Shown here: positions 33,910-42,463 of the stretch, piece by piece | How the letters are laid out: every line of letters begins with the position of its first letter | How positions within the stretch are numbered: the stretch's first letter is position 1 | Origin: UBA4971 sp029551185 | GTDB lineage: Bacteria > Bacillota > SHA-98 > UBA4971 | Direction of reading: 5' to 3' | Assembly (NCBI GenBank): GCA_035593725.1 | Contig: DAOSZN010000013.1 | Span: 1-64,000, forward strand | Length of the DNA stretch: 64,000 nt | Program-made: the position numbers and the translations under genes | The notes under the pieces: generated by a model | What the model saw: only the letters and a program-made list of their open reading frames with translations | Told to the model about the DNA's origin: nothing | Database searches by the model: none

Positions 33910-34341
33910 ATGGAATTCATCTGTATTGAAGGGTTACTGGGGTTTGAAAACATACACAATTACCGGCTGGTTGAGGCGGAAGAGCCCGGCCCATTTATGT
34001 GGCTTGAGGCTGTAGATGCCGACCTCCGTTTTATCGTGGCTGAACCCGGATTGTTTTGGGAAGACTACCTGCCGGAAATACCTCGTGAAGATTTGGAAGC
34101 TATTGGGGTAGATTCGGTGTCTGAAACGAGATTGCTCGTAATTGTCACTGTGCCCTGCGACCCTCTATGGGCGACTGGAAACTGCTTTGCTCCGATAGTG
34201 GTATGTGAAGAATCAGGGCGGATGAAACAAGTGCTGCTAAGAGACGGTGATTACCCTCTTAAGGCTCATCTTTTCCCGGAGTGTGTCCGCAATAGAAAGG
34301 CTGGGGTATCAGGTGCTGGTACTAACTCGACGCAGCGGTGA
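33910..34341 (+). CDS. fliW: Flagellar assembly factor FliW
   Basis: A 143-residue FliW: GLLGFENIHNYRLVEAEEPG, then FMWLEAVDADLRFIVAEP and LLVIVTVPCDPLWATGNCFA, and a tail APIVVCEESGRMKQVLL. FliW binds CsrA and flagellin; when flagellin is bound FliW frees CsrA, which then blocks flagellin translation. GGGGCGGAG lies before ATG 33910. It overlaps csrA by 29 bases. Confidence 0.95.
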   Translation: MEFICIEGLLGFENIHNYRLVEAEEPGPFMWLEAVDADLRFIVAEPGLFWEDYLPEIPREDLEAIGVDSVSETRLLVIVTVPCDPLWATGNCFAPIVVCEESGRMKQVLLRDGDYPLKAHLFPECVRNRKAGVSGAGTNSTQR

Positions 34342-34576
34342 AAGCATCGTCATCAATGACGATATCAAAGTGACAGTTGTTTCTGTAAGCACAAGATCAG
34401 GCAGACCTTACGTAACACTCGGCATCACTGCTCCTGCCAAGTATAAGATATTCCGTGAGGAAATATATGAAGAGATAAAACGAGAAAACCAGGCAGCGTC
34501 AGTTGTTACGGCCGGTGATCTTAGCGCTCTTTCCAAGGCTTGGCTTAAAGAGAAAGAACTTCCTCAAGATCAATAA
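34313..34576 (+). CDS. csrA: Carbon storage regulator CsrA
   Basis: An 87-residue RNA-binding dimer subunit. The canonical start is VLVLTRRSGESIVINDDIKV (GTG 34313), then VTVVSVSTRSGRPYVTLGIT and REEIYEEIKREN. CsrA binds GGA motifs in hairpin loops near ribosome binding sites; in Firmicutes its main target is flagellin mRNA. The GTG lies inside the fliW gene, so the two are coupled. Its last 32 bases overlap the convergent cheW gene. The C-terminal extension beyond EEIKREN is longer than in most CsrA proteins. Confidence 0.96.
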   Translation: MLVLTRRSGESIVINDDIKVTVVSVSTRSGRPYVTLGITAPAKYKIFREEIYEEIKRENQAASVVTAGDLSALSKAWLKEKELPQDQ

Positions 34577-35006
34577 GGGTTATCAATCCGCCGTCTACCT
34601 TAGCGATACCTCCCACATATGTAAGGTTTTCCCCTTCAAGTGCAATCCCCTCAGGCGATTCTATATCTTCTGTAGGTATATGTGTTACCTTTTGAACTGC
34701 ATCGACTATCATTCCTATAGTATCAGCGCCTACCTGAGCGACTACAATACGAGTTGCCGATGTTACAGGCTTTGGCTCAAGCTCCAGGCGCTTCGCCAAG
34801 TTAATTACCGGAATTATCTGCCCTCGTAGATTAACAACACCTTCAACGAAGTGAGGCGCACCTGGTACAGGTGTAATAGGTTGCATGCGTACGATTTCCC
34901 ACACATCGCTGATACTGACCGCAAAAAGCTCCTTGCCCATCTGAAATACGACTACCTGAACAGATTCCGTTCCCCGGCGTACACCGATATCGACAGTTGC
35001 AGACAT
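34545..35006 (-). CDS. cheW: Chemotaxis coupling protein CheW
   Basis: A 153-residue CheW: QVVVFQMGKELFAVSISDVW, EIVRMQPITPVPGAPHFVEG, VVNLRGQIIPVINLAKRLEL and MIVDAVQKVTHI are diagnostic. It bridges receptors and CheA. It is the only flagellar/chemotaxis gene here on the minus strand, divergent from flagellin and convergent with csrA. A sigma28-like -10 (GCCGATAC) is upstream. Confidence 0.96.
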   Translation of the reverse strand: MSATVDIGVRRGTESVQVVVFQMGKELFAVSISDVWEIVRMQPITPVPGAPHFVEGVVNLRGQIIPVINLAKRLELEPKPVTSATRIVVAQVGADTIGMIVDAVQKVTHIPTEDIESPEGIALEGENLTYVGGIAKVDGGLITLIDLEEVLSL

Positions 35007-35064
35007 CTATTTCTCCCCTCTTTTCCGAAACAGTGTTAAGTAGATCCAATGGCGCTATACTCAA

Positions 35065-35091
35065 GTATCGGCAAACTTCGCCAAAACCTGA
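35065..35091 (-). promoter_or_regulatory. Possible sigma28 promoter of cheW
   Basis: On the minus strand GCCGATAC (35072-35065) matches the sigma28 -10 (GCCGATAA), but the -35 position 15 bases upstream reads TCAG instead of TAAA. It lies 59 bases before the cheW ATG. Confidence 0.4.
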
Positions 35092-35147
35092 GTAATTCCT
35101 GCCAAGAAACACACGGTATTCCTGTGCAGAGTCATCCCTCCAAGCGC

Positions 35148-35174
35148 TAAATTTCCTTTCATACTTGCCGATAT
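35148..35174 (+). promoter_or_regulatory. Sigma28 promoter of flagellin
   Basis: TAAA (35148-35151), a 15-bp spacer, and GCCGATAT (35167-35174) match the sigma28/sigmaD consensus TAAA-N15-GCCGATAA almost exactly. The predicted start is near 35181, giving a leader longer than 150 bases before the assembly gap that hides the flagellin start. Confidence 0.85.
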
Positions 35175-35320
35175 AATTATGTGAAAGGGCAATTGTGTCC
35201 ACTATCTTGGATAAGGGGGTGTTTTCGATTCTGGTAGGGTGAATGCAGAGGTTACAGACAAAGGTAGGGACAATCTAACCACATGCGGGCAAGCTGTACC
35301 CCGCAAATAGCAAGCACAGC

Positions 35321-35338
35321 ATGAGGAAGGATCCTCAT
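35321..35338 (+). promoter_or_regulatory. GGA-loop hairpin, likely CsrA site in flagellin leader
   Basis: ATGAGGA (35321-35327) pairs with TCCTCAT (35332-35338) across the loop AGGA, presenting a GGA in a hairpin loop as CsrA prefers. It is the last sequence before the N gap, so an artefact of the contig edge cannot be excluded. The csrA-fliW pair is 1 kb upstream. Confidence 0.5.
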
Positions 35339-35438
35339 NNNNNNNNNNNNNNNNNNNNNNNNNNNNNNNNNNNNNNNNNNNNNNNNNNNNNNNNNNNNNN
35401 NNNNNNNNNNNNNNNNNNNNNNNNNNNNNNNNNNNNNN
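35339..35438. other. Assembly gap (100 N)
   Basis: Exactly 100 N, the usual placeholder for a scaffold gap of unknown length. The flagellin ribosome binding site, start and N-terminal part must lie here. Flagellin genes are often duplicated or repetitive, which may explain the break; extra flagellin copies could be hidden. Confidence 0.97.
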
Positions 35439-36205
35439 ACGGAACCGCTGATCTCAAGTTCCAAACAGGGTACCTGTCTGACGGGGTTACGCCTATCACG
35501 CTCTCTCAGGCGCATGATGCGCAGGAACTTGGTGTGAACTTAAAGGCCTCTCTTGAAGTTGACGAATCAACACCTGTCGGTGGAACCGGTGCAGTGGTTA
35601 CTGAAATAGGGCTTACTGATGTGACCGGAACTGAGGCGGCGCCTAGGGGAGAGTATACCATTAAAGTTGATTGGACAAAGGGAGACGGGACAACTACCTT
35701 TGCTAAGTTGGAATGGAAAGTAACCGGGCCCGCAGGGTTTGATGACATCATCGGTGCAATAGGAGGGGAAGATTCAACAGGTCACGCCGCAGCCGAAGCT
35801 GCCTGGAACAAAGAGTACGACTTTGGGTGCGGTTTTAAAATGGAGCTTGGGACTAAGCCTAGCGACAGTACTACCAAGTCTTACCAATTCTACTTCGTGC
35901 CTGGAAATGCTGTCGATTCAAACGGAAATGCAACCGCCTACATGAGCAAGATTGATGATGCTATCGCAACAGTGAGTGACAGCATTGCAAAGGTCGGTGC
36001 GTCTGTATCCAGGCTGACTTTCAAAGAAGAGACTTTGGTGGTTGCAAAGATCAACACTGAAGCAGCTTACAGCCGTATCATGAATGCTGATATGGCGGCA
36101 GAGCAGCTCGAGGCAACGAAGCTACAGATCCTGCAGCAGACGGCCACTGCAATGCTTGCCCAGGCCAACGTAGCGCCTCAGGCGGTTTTGGCCCTGTTTA
36201 GATAA
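35439..36205 (+). CDS. hag: Flagellin, C-terminal part (5' end lost in gap)
   Basis: The last 254 residues of a flagellin. The conserved end is plain: VVAKINTEAAYSRIMNADMA, then AEQLEATKLQILQQTATAML and AQANVAPQAVLALFR. Before it comes a variable, surface-exposed D2/D3-type domain (TADLKFQTGYLSDGVTPITL ... FDDIIGAIGGEDSTGH). Reading begins at 35441 in phase. The conserved N-terminal D0/D1 half is missing because of the gap. Sigma28 drives it, and it is followed by a terminator. Confidence 0.93.
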
Positions 36206-36237
36206 GACAATTTCAGAAAAGAGGCATTGAGTTAGAT

Positions 36238-36268
36238 GGGAGGGAGAAATCGCTCTCCCTCCTCTTCT
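36238..36268 (+). terminator. Intrinsic terminator after flagellin
   Basis: GGAGGGAGA (36239-36247), loop AATCGC, TCTCCCTCC (36254-36262), followed by TCTTCT. Strong stem, short pyrimidine tail. Confidence 0.7.
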
Positions 36269-36303
36269 GAACGTAAGGGAACCGAAGGCGGTGGTTATGG
36301 AAG

Positions 36304-36675
36304 ATGGATGTAGCAGTTGACATAATGGAAGGCAGGGCGAATTATCAAGCGGGAAACGCAGCAGACGCTTACCGTACTCAGCAGGTGCTTTCTGCGAGTC
36401 CGGAGAGACTGATTCTAATGGCATATGATTATGTGTTAGCCGGATGTAACATGCAAGACAAGACGAAAGCTTCACGCGGATTGGCTGAGCTTATTGACGC
36501 TCTTGACTTCTCTCAAGGCGAGGTGGCTGTGGGGCTTTTAAGGCTTTACCAGTATGCCATGGACAGGGTGCGCGAAGGCGATTTTGACGGGGCGATTTCC
36601 GTGATGCGTCCTCTCCGCGAGACTTGGGGAGAGGCATTAAGAGGCGCAGCCGAGTCGCCCCGAACAGCGGGGTGA
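36304..36675 (+). CDS. fliS: Flagellar export chaperone FliS
   Basis: A 123-residue helical protein: YRTQQVLSASPERLILMAYD (the SPxxLIxMLYD-type FliS signature), then a helix with NMQDKTKASRGLAELIDALD and SQGEVAVGLLRLYQYAMDRV. FliS binds the flagellin C-terminus and keeps it unpolymerised. Position after flagellin and before flaG-fliD fits. Confidence 0.9.
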   Translation: MDVAVDIMEGRANYQAGNAADAYRTQQVLSASPERLILMAYDYVLAGCNMQDKTKASRGLAELIDALDFSQGEVAVGLLRLYQYAMDRVREGDFDGAISVMRPLRETWGEALRGAAESPRTAG

Positions 36676-36681
36676 TTCCCT

Positions 36682-37074
36682 TTGGAATACACACTGGCAG
36701 CGGTGAACCTGAAGAGCATGAACATGTTCACCAGGCTCTACGAAGGGGTATATGGGCAAATTCCGGAAATCAATGCGGATGATATCGATAGCAGTAATCA
36801 CACATGTGCTGAGAAACCCTGGGAGACTATGCAGCCTGTTGAAGAGCAAACAGATGAGACAGAGAATGAAAAAGGTTGCGCAGTGTCCATAAGCAATATC
36901 AGGATAGCTTTTAGTATTGATGATAAATCAGGACGTATCAGTATCAAAGTTATAGACAACTTGACTGACGAGGTTATCCGGCACGTGCCGCCGGAAGACC
37001 TCATGTCAGTAATATCCTGGCTATGTGAATTTCAAGAAATCATAGCCGGCCTTGTAATAGATGAGATGCGATAA
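36682..37074 (+). CDS. flaG: FlaG family protein
   Basis: A 130-residue protein whose C-terminal half (RIAFSIDDKSGRISIKVIDN, LTDEVIRHVPPEDLMSVI) is the FlaG domain, seen as IxVxIxDxxTxEVIRQIPPE. FlaG influences filament length. The acidic N-terminal half (EEQTDETENEKG) is not conserved. The start is TTG 36682. Confidence 0.88.
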   Translation: MEYTLAAVNLKSMNMFTRLYEGVYGQIPEINADDIDSSNHTCAEKPWETMQPVEEQTDETENEKGCAVSISNIRIAFSIDDKSGRISIKVIDNLTDEVIRHVPPEDLMSVISWLCEFQEIIAGLVIDEMR

Positions 37075-37093
37075 AATGTGAGGGGTGTGGGTT

Positions 37094-38548
37094 GTGAGTA
37101 TTGGAATGTCTCCTATAGGAGGACAATCGTCTCAAATTGAAGAGCTTATCAAGAAGTATATGGCCATGGAATCAAAGCCTATAGAGACCTTGAAAAAGAC
37201 TAAGGAAAGTCTTTCCGTCAGGTCAGCTATGTTCCAAGACCTCAACTCTTCATTGCTCTCTTTAAAGAACGCATCAGACGCGCTTATTCCCACGGATACT
37301 TCATCCCTTTATGACGCTAAAACGGCAGTCACCGGTGATGCAAATGTACTCACCGCTCAAGCCGGACCGGAGGCGCAAGAAGCGTCGTACAGCATATTCG
37401 TGGAAAGGCTTGCACAGACGGACACGGTGGTTTCAGGCAGATTCCTGTCGTCTGCAACGGAAATCGCAGAAAACGCGGGTTCCGGGGATAAGGCCTTCAC
37501 AATTACAGTAGGGGATATCTCATGCGAAGTCTTGGTCTGTGTTTCTGAAGGGGACGATAATTCCACTGTCTTGACAAATCTGGCTACTGCAATCAATCGT
37601 TCTGAAGCAGGTGCTTATGCCGGTGCAACTGTCGTCTGTGAGGAAGCGGGTACATCACGTCTTGTCATCTCATCAAAATCCTCAGGCAGCGCTAACGCTG
37701 TGGTTTTAAGTGAGTCAGGCGGATCTCAGGGTATCTTGAGAGTGTGCGGTATATCTTCTGAAGTACAGTCTCTTGGGGAAAGCGGTGGTTATCTTGTTGC
37801 CAGGGATCTCCTGGACGCCAAATTCAACTTAAACGGGCTTGACTTTCTAAGATCGTCCAACGTAGTTACAGATGCCATCGAAGGCGTCACCTTGACGCTT
37901 AGAAAATCTCAGGAGTCCGGGGCTCAAGCTGTGAGCTTGGAAATCAAGCCTGACACTAATGTTATTAAAGCAAAGATCAAAGCATTTATCACAAGCTTTA
38001 ACGCGACAGTGAAATTCTTGCAAAACAAGACCATGGTTGACGCCAATGCCGGGATAAGAGGGGATCTTGCAGGTGAAGCGGTCTATCTTGATCTTAAGAC
38101 AAAGATGGCAAGGGCTGTCCAAACAAGGGTAGAAGGGTGCGAATCTCAAACGATTGCAAGGCTTTTTGATCTTGGTATTACCCGCGACAGAAACGGGCAG
38201 CTGAGTATCGCCAATGAGTCAAAGCTTGACAAGGCTCTTCTGGAGAACCCCGGCAATGTGCTTGATTTGTTTGCGTCTGAAGACGGCATTGCCCGAAGGG
38301 TCAGAAACCTTATGGAGCCTTTTGTGAAGTCCACAGGTATAATAGACAAGCAGCGAAAATCCATAAGCAATCAGATTAGCGCCTGTGATTCACAGGTGAA
38401 GAGCTTGGAAGGGCGGCTGGAAATGAGAGAAAAAACCTTGAGGACTCAATTTGCGTCGCTGCTTCGCGCGCTTACTCTTGTCAATACCCAAAGCGCTATG
38501 CTAAACAGCTTCATGACCCAGTCTTCTTATATGTCTTTGCTGTACTAG
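37094..38548 (+). CDS. fliD: Flagellar hook-associated protein 2 (filament cap) FliD
   Basis: A 484-residue cap protein. The N-terminal coiled part has SQIEELIKKYMAMESKPIET; the middle LLDAKFNLNGLDFLRSSNVV and VTDAIEGVTLTLRKSQ is the FliD signature; the C-terminal part has LFDLGITRDRNGQLSI and ends with coiled helices. GTG 37094 with GAGGGG upstream is preferred to GTG 37085. It folds flagellin subunits onto the filament tip. Confidence 0.95.
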   Translation: MSIGMSPIGGQSSQIEELIKKYMAMESKPIETLKKTKESLSVRSAMFQDLNSSLLSLKNASDALIPTDTSSLYDAKTAVTGDANVLTAQAGPEAQEASYSIFVERLAQTDTVVSGRFLSSATEIAENAGSGDKAFTITVGDISCEVLVCVSEGDDNSTVLTNLATAINRSEAGAYAGATVVCEEAGTSRLVISSKSSGSANAVVLSESGGSQGILRVCGISSEVQSLGESGGYLVARDLLDAKFNLNGLDFLRSSNVVTDAIEGVTLTLRKSQESGAQAVSLEIKPDTNVIKAKIKAFITSFNATVKFLQNKTMVDANAGIRGDLAGEAVYLDLKTKMARAVQTRVEGCESQTIARLFDLGITRDRNGQLSIANESKLDKALLENPGNVLDLFASEDGIARRVRNLMEPFVKSTGIIDKQRKSISNQISACDSQVKSLEGRLEMREKTLRTQFASLLRALTLVNTQSAMLNSFMTQSSYMSLLY

Positions 38549-38614
38549 GCGGATTTATTCCGGCAAAATTCGGGCAGGCAGTGTAATGCCAAGAAAGGAG
38601 AGTGAGCGCGACAA

Positions 38615-39061
38615 GTGAAGGATAATCCGGCTCAGGGGATCGTCTGCGATTTGGTTGAAAGCTACGAGACTGAGACGAAACTCCTTGAGGAAGTGATAGA
38701 GTACACAGAGCGTAGTCAGAAGTTAGCGGAAGAAGGTGATTTTCCCGCATTATGCCATTGCTTGCTAGGGCGTGGAGAACGCATAGAAGCCATAGCTCAA
38801 CTGGAAGTAAAAAGAGCAAGCCTGGAGAAGGAATTATCCGGCCGGCTTCCTGATGATGTCAAGGAAGCCGAAAGCCGAGCCTTGATTGCGCATAGGAAGG
38901 CTCTACTTGCCAATAACCGACTCCGCGCCCTCCTGGCGGAGCTTAAGACCGTCTTTGAAGGAGATATTACTGCTCTCGAGCAGAAGAAGACTGCAACCGG
39001 CGCCTATAACGAAGTCAAGGCTTCAAGTTCTCATTCGATGTTCCTGGATCGAGAAAGGTAA
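38615..39061 (+). CDS. FliT/FlgN-like flagellar chaperone candidate
   Basis: A 148-residue, almost wholly helical, charged protein (LLEEVIEYTERSQKLAEEGD, IEAIAQLEVKRASLEKELSG, AHRKALLANNRLRALLAELK). No firm family match from reading. Size, helix content and place directly after fliD fit FliT, the FliD export chaperone; a FlgN-type chaperone is the alternative. GTG start with AAAGGAGAG upstream at longer than usual spacing. Confidence 0.55.
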   Translation: MKDNPAQGIVCDLVESYETETKLLEEVIEYTERSQKLAEEGDFPALCHCLLGRGERIEAIAQLEVKRASLEKELSGRLPDDVKEAESRALIAHRKALLANNRLRALLAELKTVFEGDITALEQKKTATGAYNEVKASSSHSMFLDRER

Positions 39062-39174
39062 AAGAAGAAGGAAATACTATCCAAACGTCGAAACAAGGAA
39101 CGACGTAGATTGTTTTGCCATGTACTCAGTTTTTTTGTCTTATTATTACCATTTCTGCTAAAGGGATGTCGAAC

Positions 39175-40539
39175 GTGGAACGTAGAGTGCTTATAGTAGA
39201 TGATGAACCTAACATGCTGGATGTTCTATCAGATGTTCTAACAGATGAAGGTTATAATGTAGATGTGGCTTCGAGCGGCACAGACGCCATTTCGAAAGCT
39301 GCCTTCGGTGATTTTCATGTGGCTGTTCTCGATCTCAAGCTCCCCGATATGAGCGGACTTGATATCCTGCGTGAAATAAAGTCCAAAACCCCTCAGACTG
39401 TAACCATTATGATTACTGCATATTCATCGGTTGATACCGCTATCCAAGCGATGAAGATCGGTGCCTACGATTATATTACGAAACCATTCAAAATTGAGCA
39501 ATTCAAGAAAACGGTGGCGAGCGCTCTTGAACTGGGAGCGTCCTTTTTCCGTACACCCTTTGCCCAAACCCGAGGGGAACGGGATTTTGGGATGATTGGG
39601 TCCACTAATGAGATGCAAGAGATTTTCAAGATGATTGATTATGTCGCTCCCACTAACGCCAGTATCCTTATATACGGTGAGACCGGTACAGGCAAGGAAC
39701 TCTTGGCAAAAGCGATTCATAATCGCAGTCACAGGGCGGGGAAGCCTTTTGTTAAGGTTAATTGTGCTGCTATTCCCGAAGGGCTGCTCGAATCTGAGCT
39801 TTTCGGGCATGAGCGTGGGGCGTTTACTTCTGCAGTCACAACGAGACTCGGCCGCTTTGAGATGGCTGATTCAGGGACTATATTCCTCGATGAAATCGCG
39901 GAGATGAGCCCTGCGATGCAAGCGAAAGTGTTAAGGGTTACACAGGAGAAGGAATTCGAGAGGGTAGGAAGCTCTGAGACTCGGTCAGTTGACGTACGAA
40001 TCATCTCGGCGACCAACAAGAACCTTATTGAGCAAGTGGCAACAGGCGGCTTCAGGGAGGATCTCTACTATCGCCTAAGTGTGATTCCTGTTTATATTCC
40101 ACCGCTTCGCCAGAGGAAAAAGGATATACCCATACTTTCCGAGACATTCTTAAGAAACTACTCTGACGCGCTGGGCAAGAAGGTAGAGTTGATTTCAGAA
40201 GAAGCAATGGAAACATTGATGGCATATGATTGGCCGGGGAACGTCAGGGAACTGGAGAACTGTATTGAACGCGCAGTGATTTTCGCAAACGGTCCTGTTA
40301 TCGAAAGGGACAATCTTTTTGTGGGTTTACCTGCGATAAACGTGCCTCTTTTGGAGACGTATGATCTTGACGGATCCGCTTCTTATGAACCAAGGTCTAT
40401 CAAGGAGGTGGAAAAAGCCCATATTATCAGGGTCCTTAGGGCGACCAACAGTAACCGTACGCAAGCTGCGGAGATCTTGGAGATTAGTAGAAGGACTTTG
40501 CAAAACAAGATCAAAGAGTACAATATAACAGATTTATGA
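39175..40539 (+). CDS. Sigma54-dependent response regulator (NtrC family)
   Basis: A 454-residue activator. A receiver domain (VLIVDDEPNML; phospho-site D53 in VLDLKLPDMSG) is followed by a sigma54 AAA+ domain with Walker A GETGTGKE (168-175), the sigma54-contact loop GAFTSA (215-220, usual form GAFTGA), and Walker B GTIFLDEIAEM; a Fis-type helix-turn-helix ends the protein (SNRTQAAEILEISRRTLQNK). GTG 39175 with AAAGGGA upstream is preferred. The sensor kinase gene follows. Together with the sigma54-type site before flgF, it probably controls flagellar genes like FlgR/FleR (inference). Confidence 0.92.
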   Translation: MERRVLIVDDEPNMLDVLSDVLTDEGYNVDVASSGTDAISKAAFGDFHVAVLDLKLPDMSGLDILREIKSKTPQTVTIMITAYSSVDTAIQAMKIGAYDYITKPFKIEQFKKTVASALELGASFFRTPFAQTRGERDFGMIGSTNEMQEIFKMIDYVAPTNASILIYGETGTGKELLAKAIHNRSHRAGKPFVKVNCAAIPEGLLESELFGHERGAFTSAVTTRLGRFEMADSGTIFLDEIAEMSPAMQAKVLRVTQEKEFERVGSSETRSVDVRIISATNKNLIEQVATGGFREDLYYRLSVIPVYIPPLRQRKKDIPILSETFLRNYSDALGKKVELISEEAMETLMAYDWPGNVRELENCIERAVIFANGPVIERDNLFVGLPAINVPLLETYDLDGSASYEPRSIKEVEKAHIIRVLRATNSNRTQAAEILEISRRTLQNKIKEYNITDL

Positions 40540-40573
40540 CAACATGCGAGTTTGCTGTGGGGTGTCATAGCGA

Positions 40574-42463
40574 ATGTTTGAAGTCAAGGGATGGGTGCTC
40601 ATTGCCATTACTGCGGGAGTGCTCATTTATACATATGTGCTCACAAGGAATAGCAAGAAGAAACTCTCGGAAGCTAGAAAACAGCTTCTTTCAATGCAGA
40701 ATTTCGTCAGTGAACTCGCTCGGAACGATGTCGTACTCCAAAGAGAGCTTGTAGCAAGCAACACAGAACTCAACCGACGCATGCTTCAGTTTGCCACCGT
40801 GCTTGAGATCTCCAAGGAATTAATGGTTACCCGTAGTCCCAAGGAAATACTGGACCTTATTCCGGTTACTGTGAGTCGGCTCCTGCCGTGCCAAGGGGTC
40901 GCCATCAGAATTCTCAATAAAGATGAGTCACGGCTTGATCTTGAGTCATACATCGGACTTTCTAAAGAATATGTAGAAAAGGCCGAATCCATTGCATTGG
41001 ATTCCAGCCCATTTGTTCAGGTTGTAAAGGAGAATAAACCTTTGGCAGGTGTAGGTGATTATGACAGAGGCGCCTCATCAACAGAGGGTGCAGAATCTGA
41101 AGGGGTGACTTTCCACCTATCCGTTCCTATCGTGGTGCAGGGCAAGGTTACAGGTGTCCTTAGCGTATATACTCCCAATCTCTATGATAGGACCTCTGAT
41201 GATATTCAGTTGCTTACTATATTAGCAGCCTTCGCTTCCGCTGCTTTGGAAAGCGCTAAGCTCTATGAGGAGCTCGGCCTGGCTTATCAGGAGCTATCCG
41301 GTTTGAAGGATTACAATGAGAGTATCCTCGAAAGTGTTACCCTCGGTTTAGCTGTAATCAATAGAGACCTGACTATTTGGACCTGGAATCCGGGTATGGA
41401 GAATATCACCGGAATACTTAAAGAGGAAGCAGTCGGACGGAGTTACTTTCAGACGCTGCCTTTCCATGAAGATGCGCGTTTTCAGGATTTGCTCAGACGG
41501 ACTCTGGAGGAAGGTGTAACTTCTGAACTGAGCGAGCTTAGATGCGTCGCTTTCGACGGACAGGAGCGTGTGATCTCTTGCAAGGCTTGTCCTTTGATAT
41601 CATTGGGCAGGACAAAGGAGGATGAAGAGGGCTCGTCCGGTGCCTTGAGTCAGGGGAAACCTCAAGGTGCAATAATTGTCGTGCAGGATATTACAACCAC
41701 TGTTAACATGGAAGAGCAGTTGCGATGGGCGGAGAGAATGAAAGTCGTAGGCGAATTTTCAGCCGGTATCGCCCACGAAATCAACAATCCTATTGGCATA
41801 ATATCCGCTTGCGCTGAACATCTTGGAAGAAAACTTGAAAGGGAGAAAGAAACACCTAATGAATACCTAAGATCTCTTAAGATCATTGAGGAAGAGGCGG
41901 CCAGATGTTCTGCGATAATAAAGAATCTGACTGTATTTTCCCGCAGGCAAGAGTTCAATCTAAAACCTACTGATATAGGATATGTGGTTCAAGGAGTTCT
42001 GGAAGCAGAAAGACCCCAGGCTGAACAAACAGGGGTTAGAGTTGAGTTTAATGATGTATCAGGTCATGAAGACAGGCTTTTTGTCCTTGCTGATGAAGCT
42101 CAGATTCGGCAGGTATTTTTAAACCTTACGATCAACGCTATGCAGGCAATGCCTGACGGAGGCCTGCTTAAAGTCGATATCTCCTCTGAGCCGCAAAACG
42201 GAACACCTGAAGAAGTGAAGGTTTGCTTCACTGATACAGGATGCGGAATTCAAGAAGAAGACCTGAAGAAGGTGTTTATGCCTTTCTTTACTACTCGTAG
42301 CAGCGGGATTGGTTTAGGGCTTGCTGTAAGCCACGGAATTATCCAAAGTCACGGCGGCTCCTTGACTGTACACAGCAAAGAAGGACAAGGGAGCTCTTTT
42401 ACTGTGAGTTTTCCCTGCTATCGCTATACATGCAACTCCTTAAGTTCACCGGTTTCCACATAA
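40574..42463 (+). CDS. Sensor histidine kinase (TM-GAF-PAS-HisKA-HATPase)
   Basis: A 629-residue kinase. One membrane helix near residues 7-23 is followed by a coiled linker, a GAF domain (about 75-235, VSRLLPCQGVAIRILNKDES), a PAS domain (about 255-390, LESVTLGLAVINRDLTIWTW), a HisKA domain with H401 in GIAHEINNP, and an ATP-binding domain (QVFLNLTINAMQAM, DTGCGIQEEDLKKVF, GIGLGLAVSHGI). It is the likely partner of the sigma54 response regulator just upstream. Its last 40 bases overlap the convergent phoU gene. Confidence 0.93.
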   Translation: MFEVKGWVLIAITAGVLIYTYVLTRNSKKKLSEARKQLLSMQNFVSELARNDVVLQRELVASNTELNRRMLQFATVLEISKELMVTRSPKEILDLIPVTVSRLLPCQGVAIRILNKDESRLDLESYIGLSKEYVEKAESIALDSSPFVQVVKENKPLAGVGDYDRGASSTEGAESEGVTFHLSVPIVVQGKVTGVLSVYTPNLYDRTSDDIQLLTILAAFASAALESAKLYEELGLAYQELSGLKDYNESILESVTLGLAVINRDLTIWTWNPGMENITGILKEEAVGRSYFQTLPFHEDARFQDLLRRTLEEGVTSELSELRCVAFDGQERVISCKACPLISLGRTKEDEEGSSGALSQGKPQGAIIVVQDITTTVNMEEQLRWAERMKVVGEFSAGIAHEINNPIGIISACAEHLGRKLEREKETPNEYLRSLKIIEEEAARCSAIIKNLTVFSRRQEFNLKPTDIGYVVQGVLEAERPQAEQTGVRVEFNDVSGHEDRLFVLADEAQIRQVFLNLTINAMQAMPDGGLLKVDISSEPQNGTPEEVKVCFTDTGCGIQEEDLKKVFMPFFTTRSSGIGLGLAVSHGIIQSHGGSLTVHSKEGQGSSFTVSFPCYRYTCNSLSSPVST

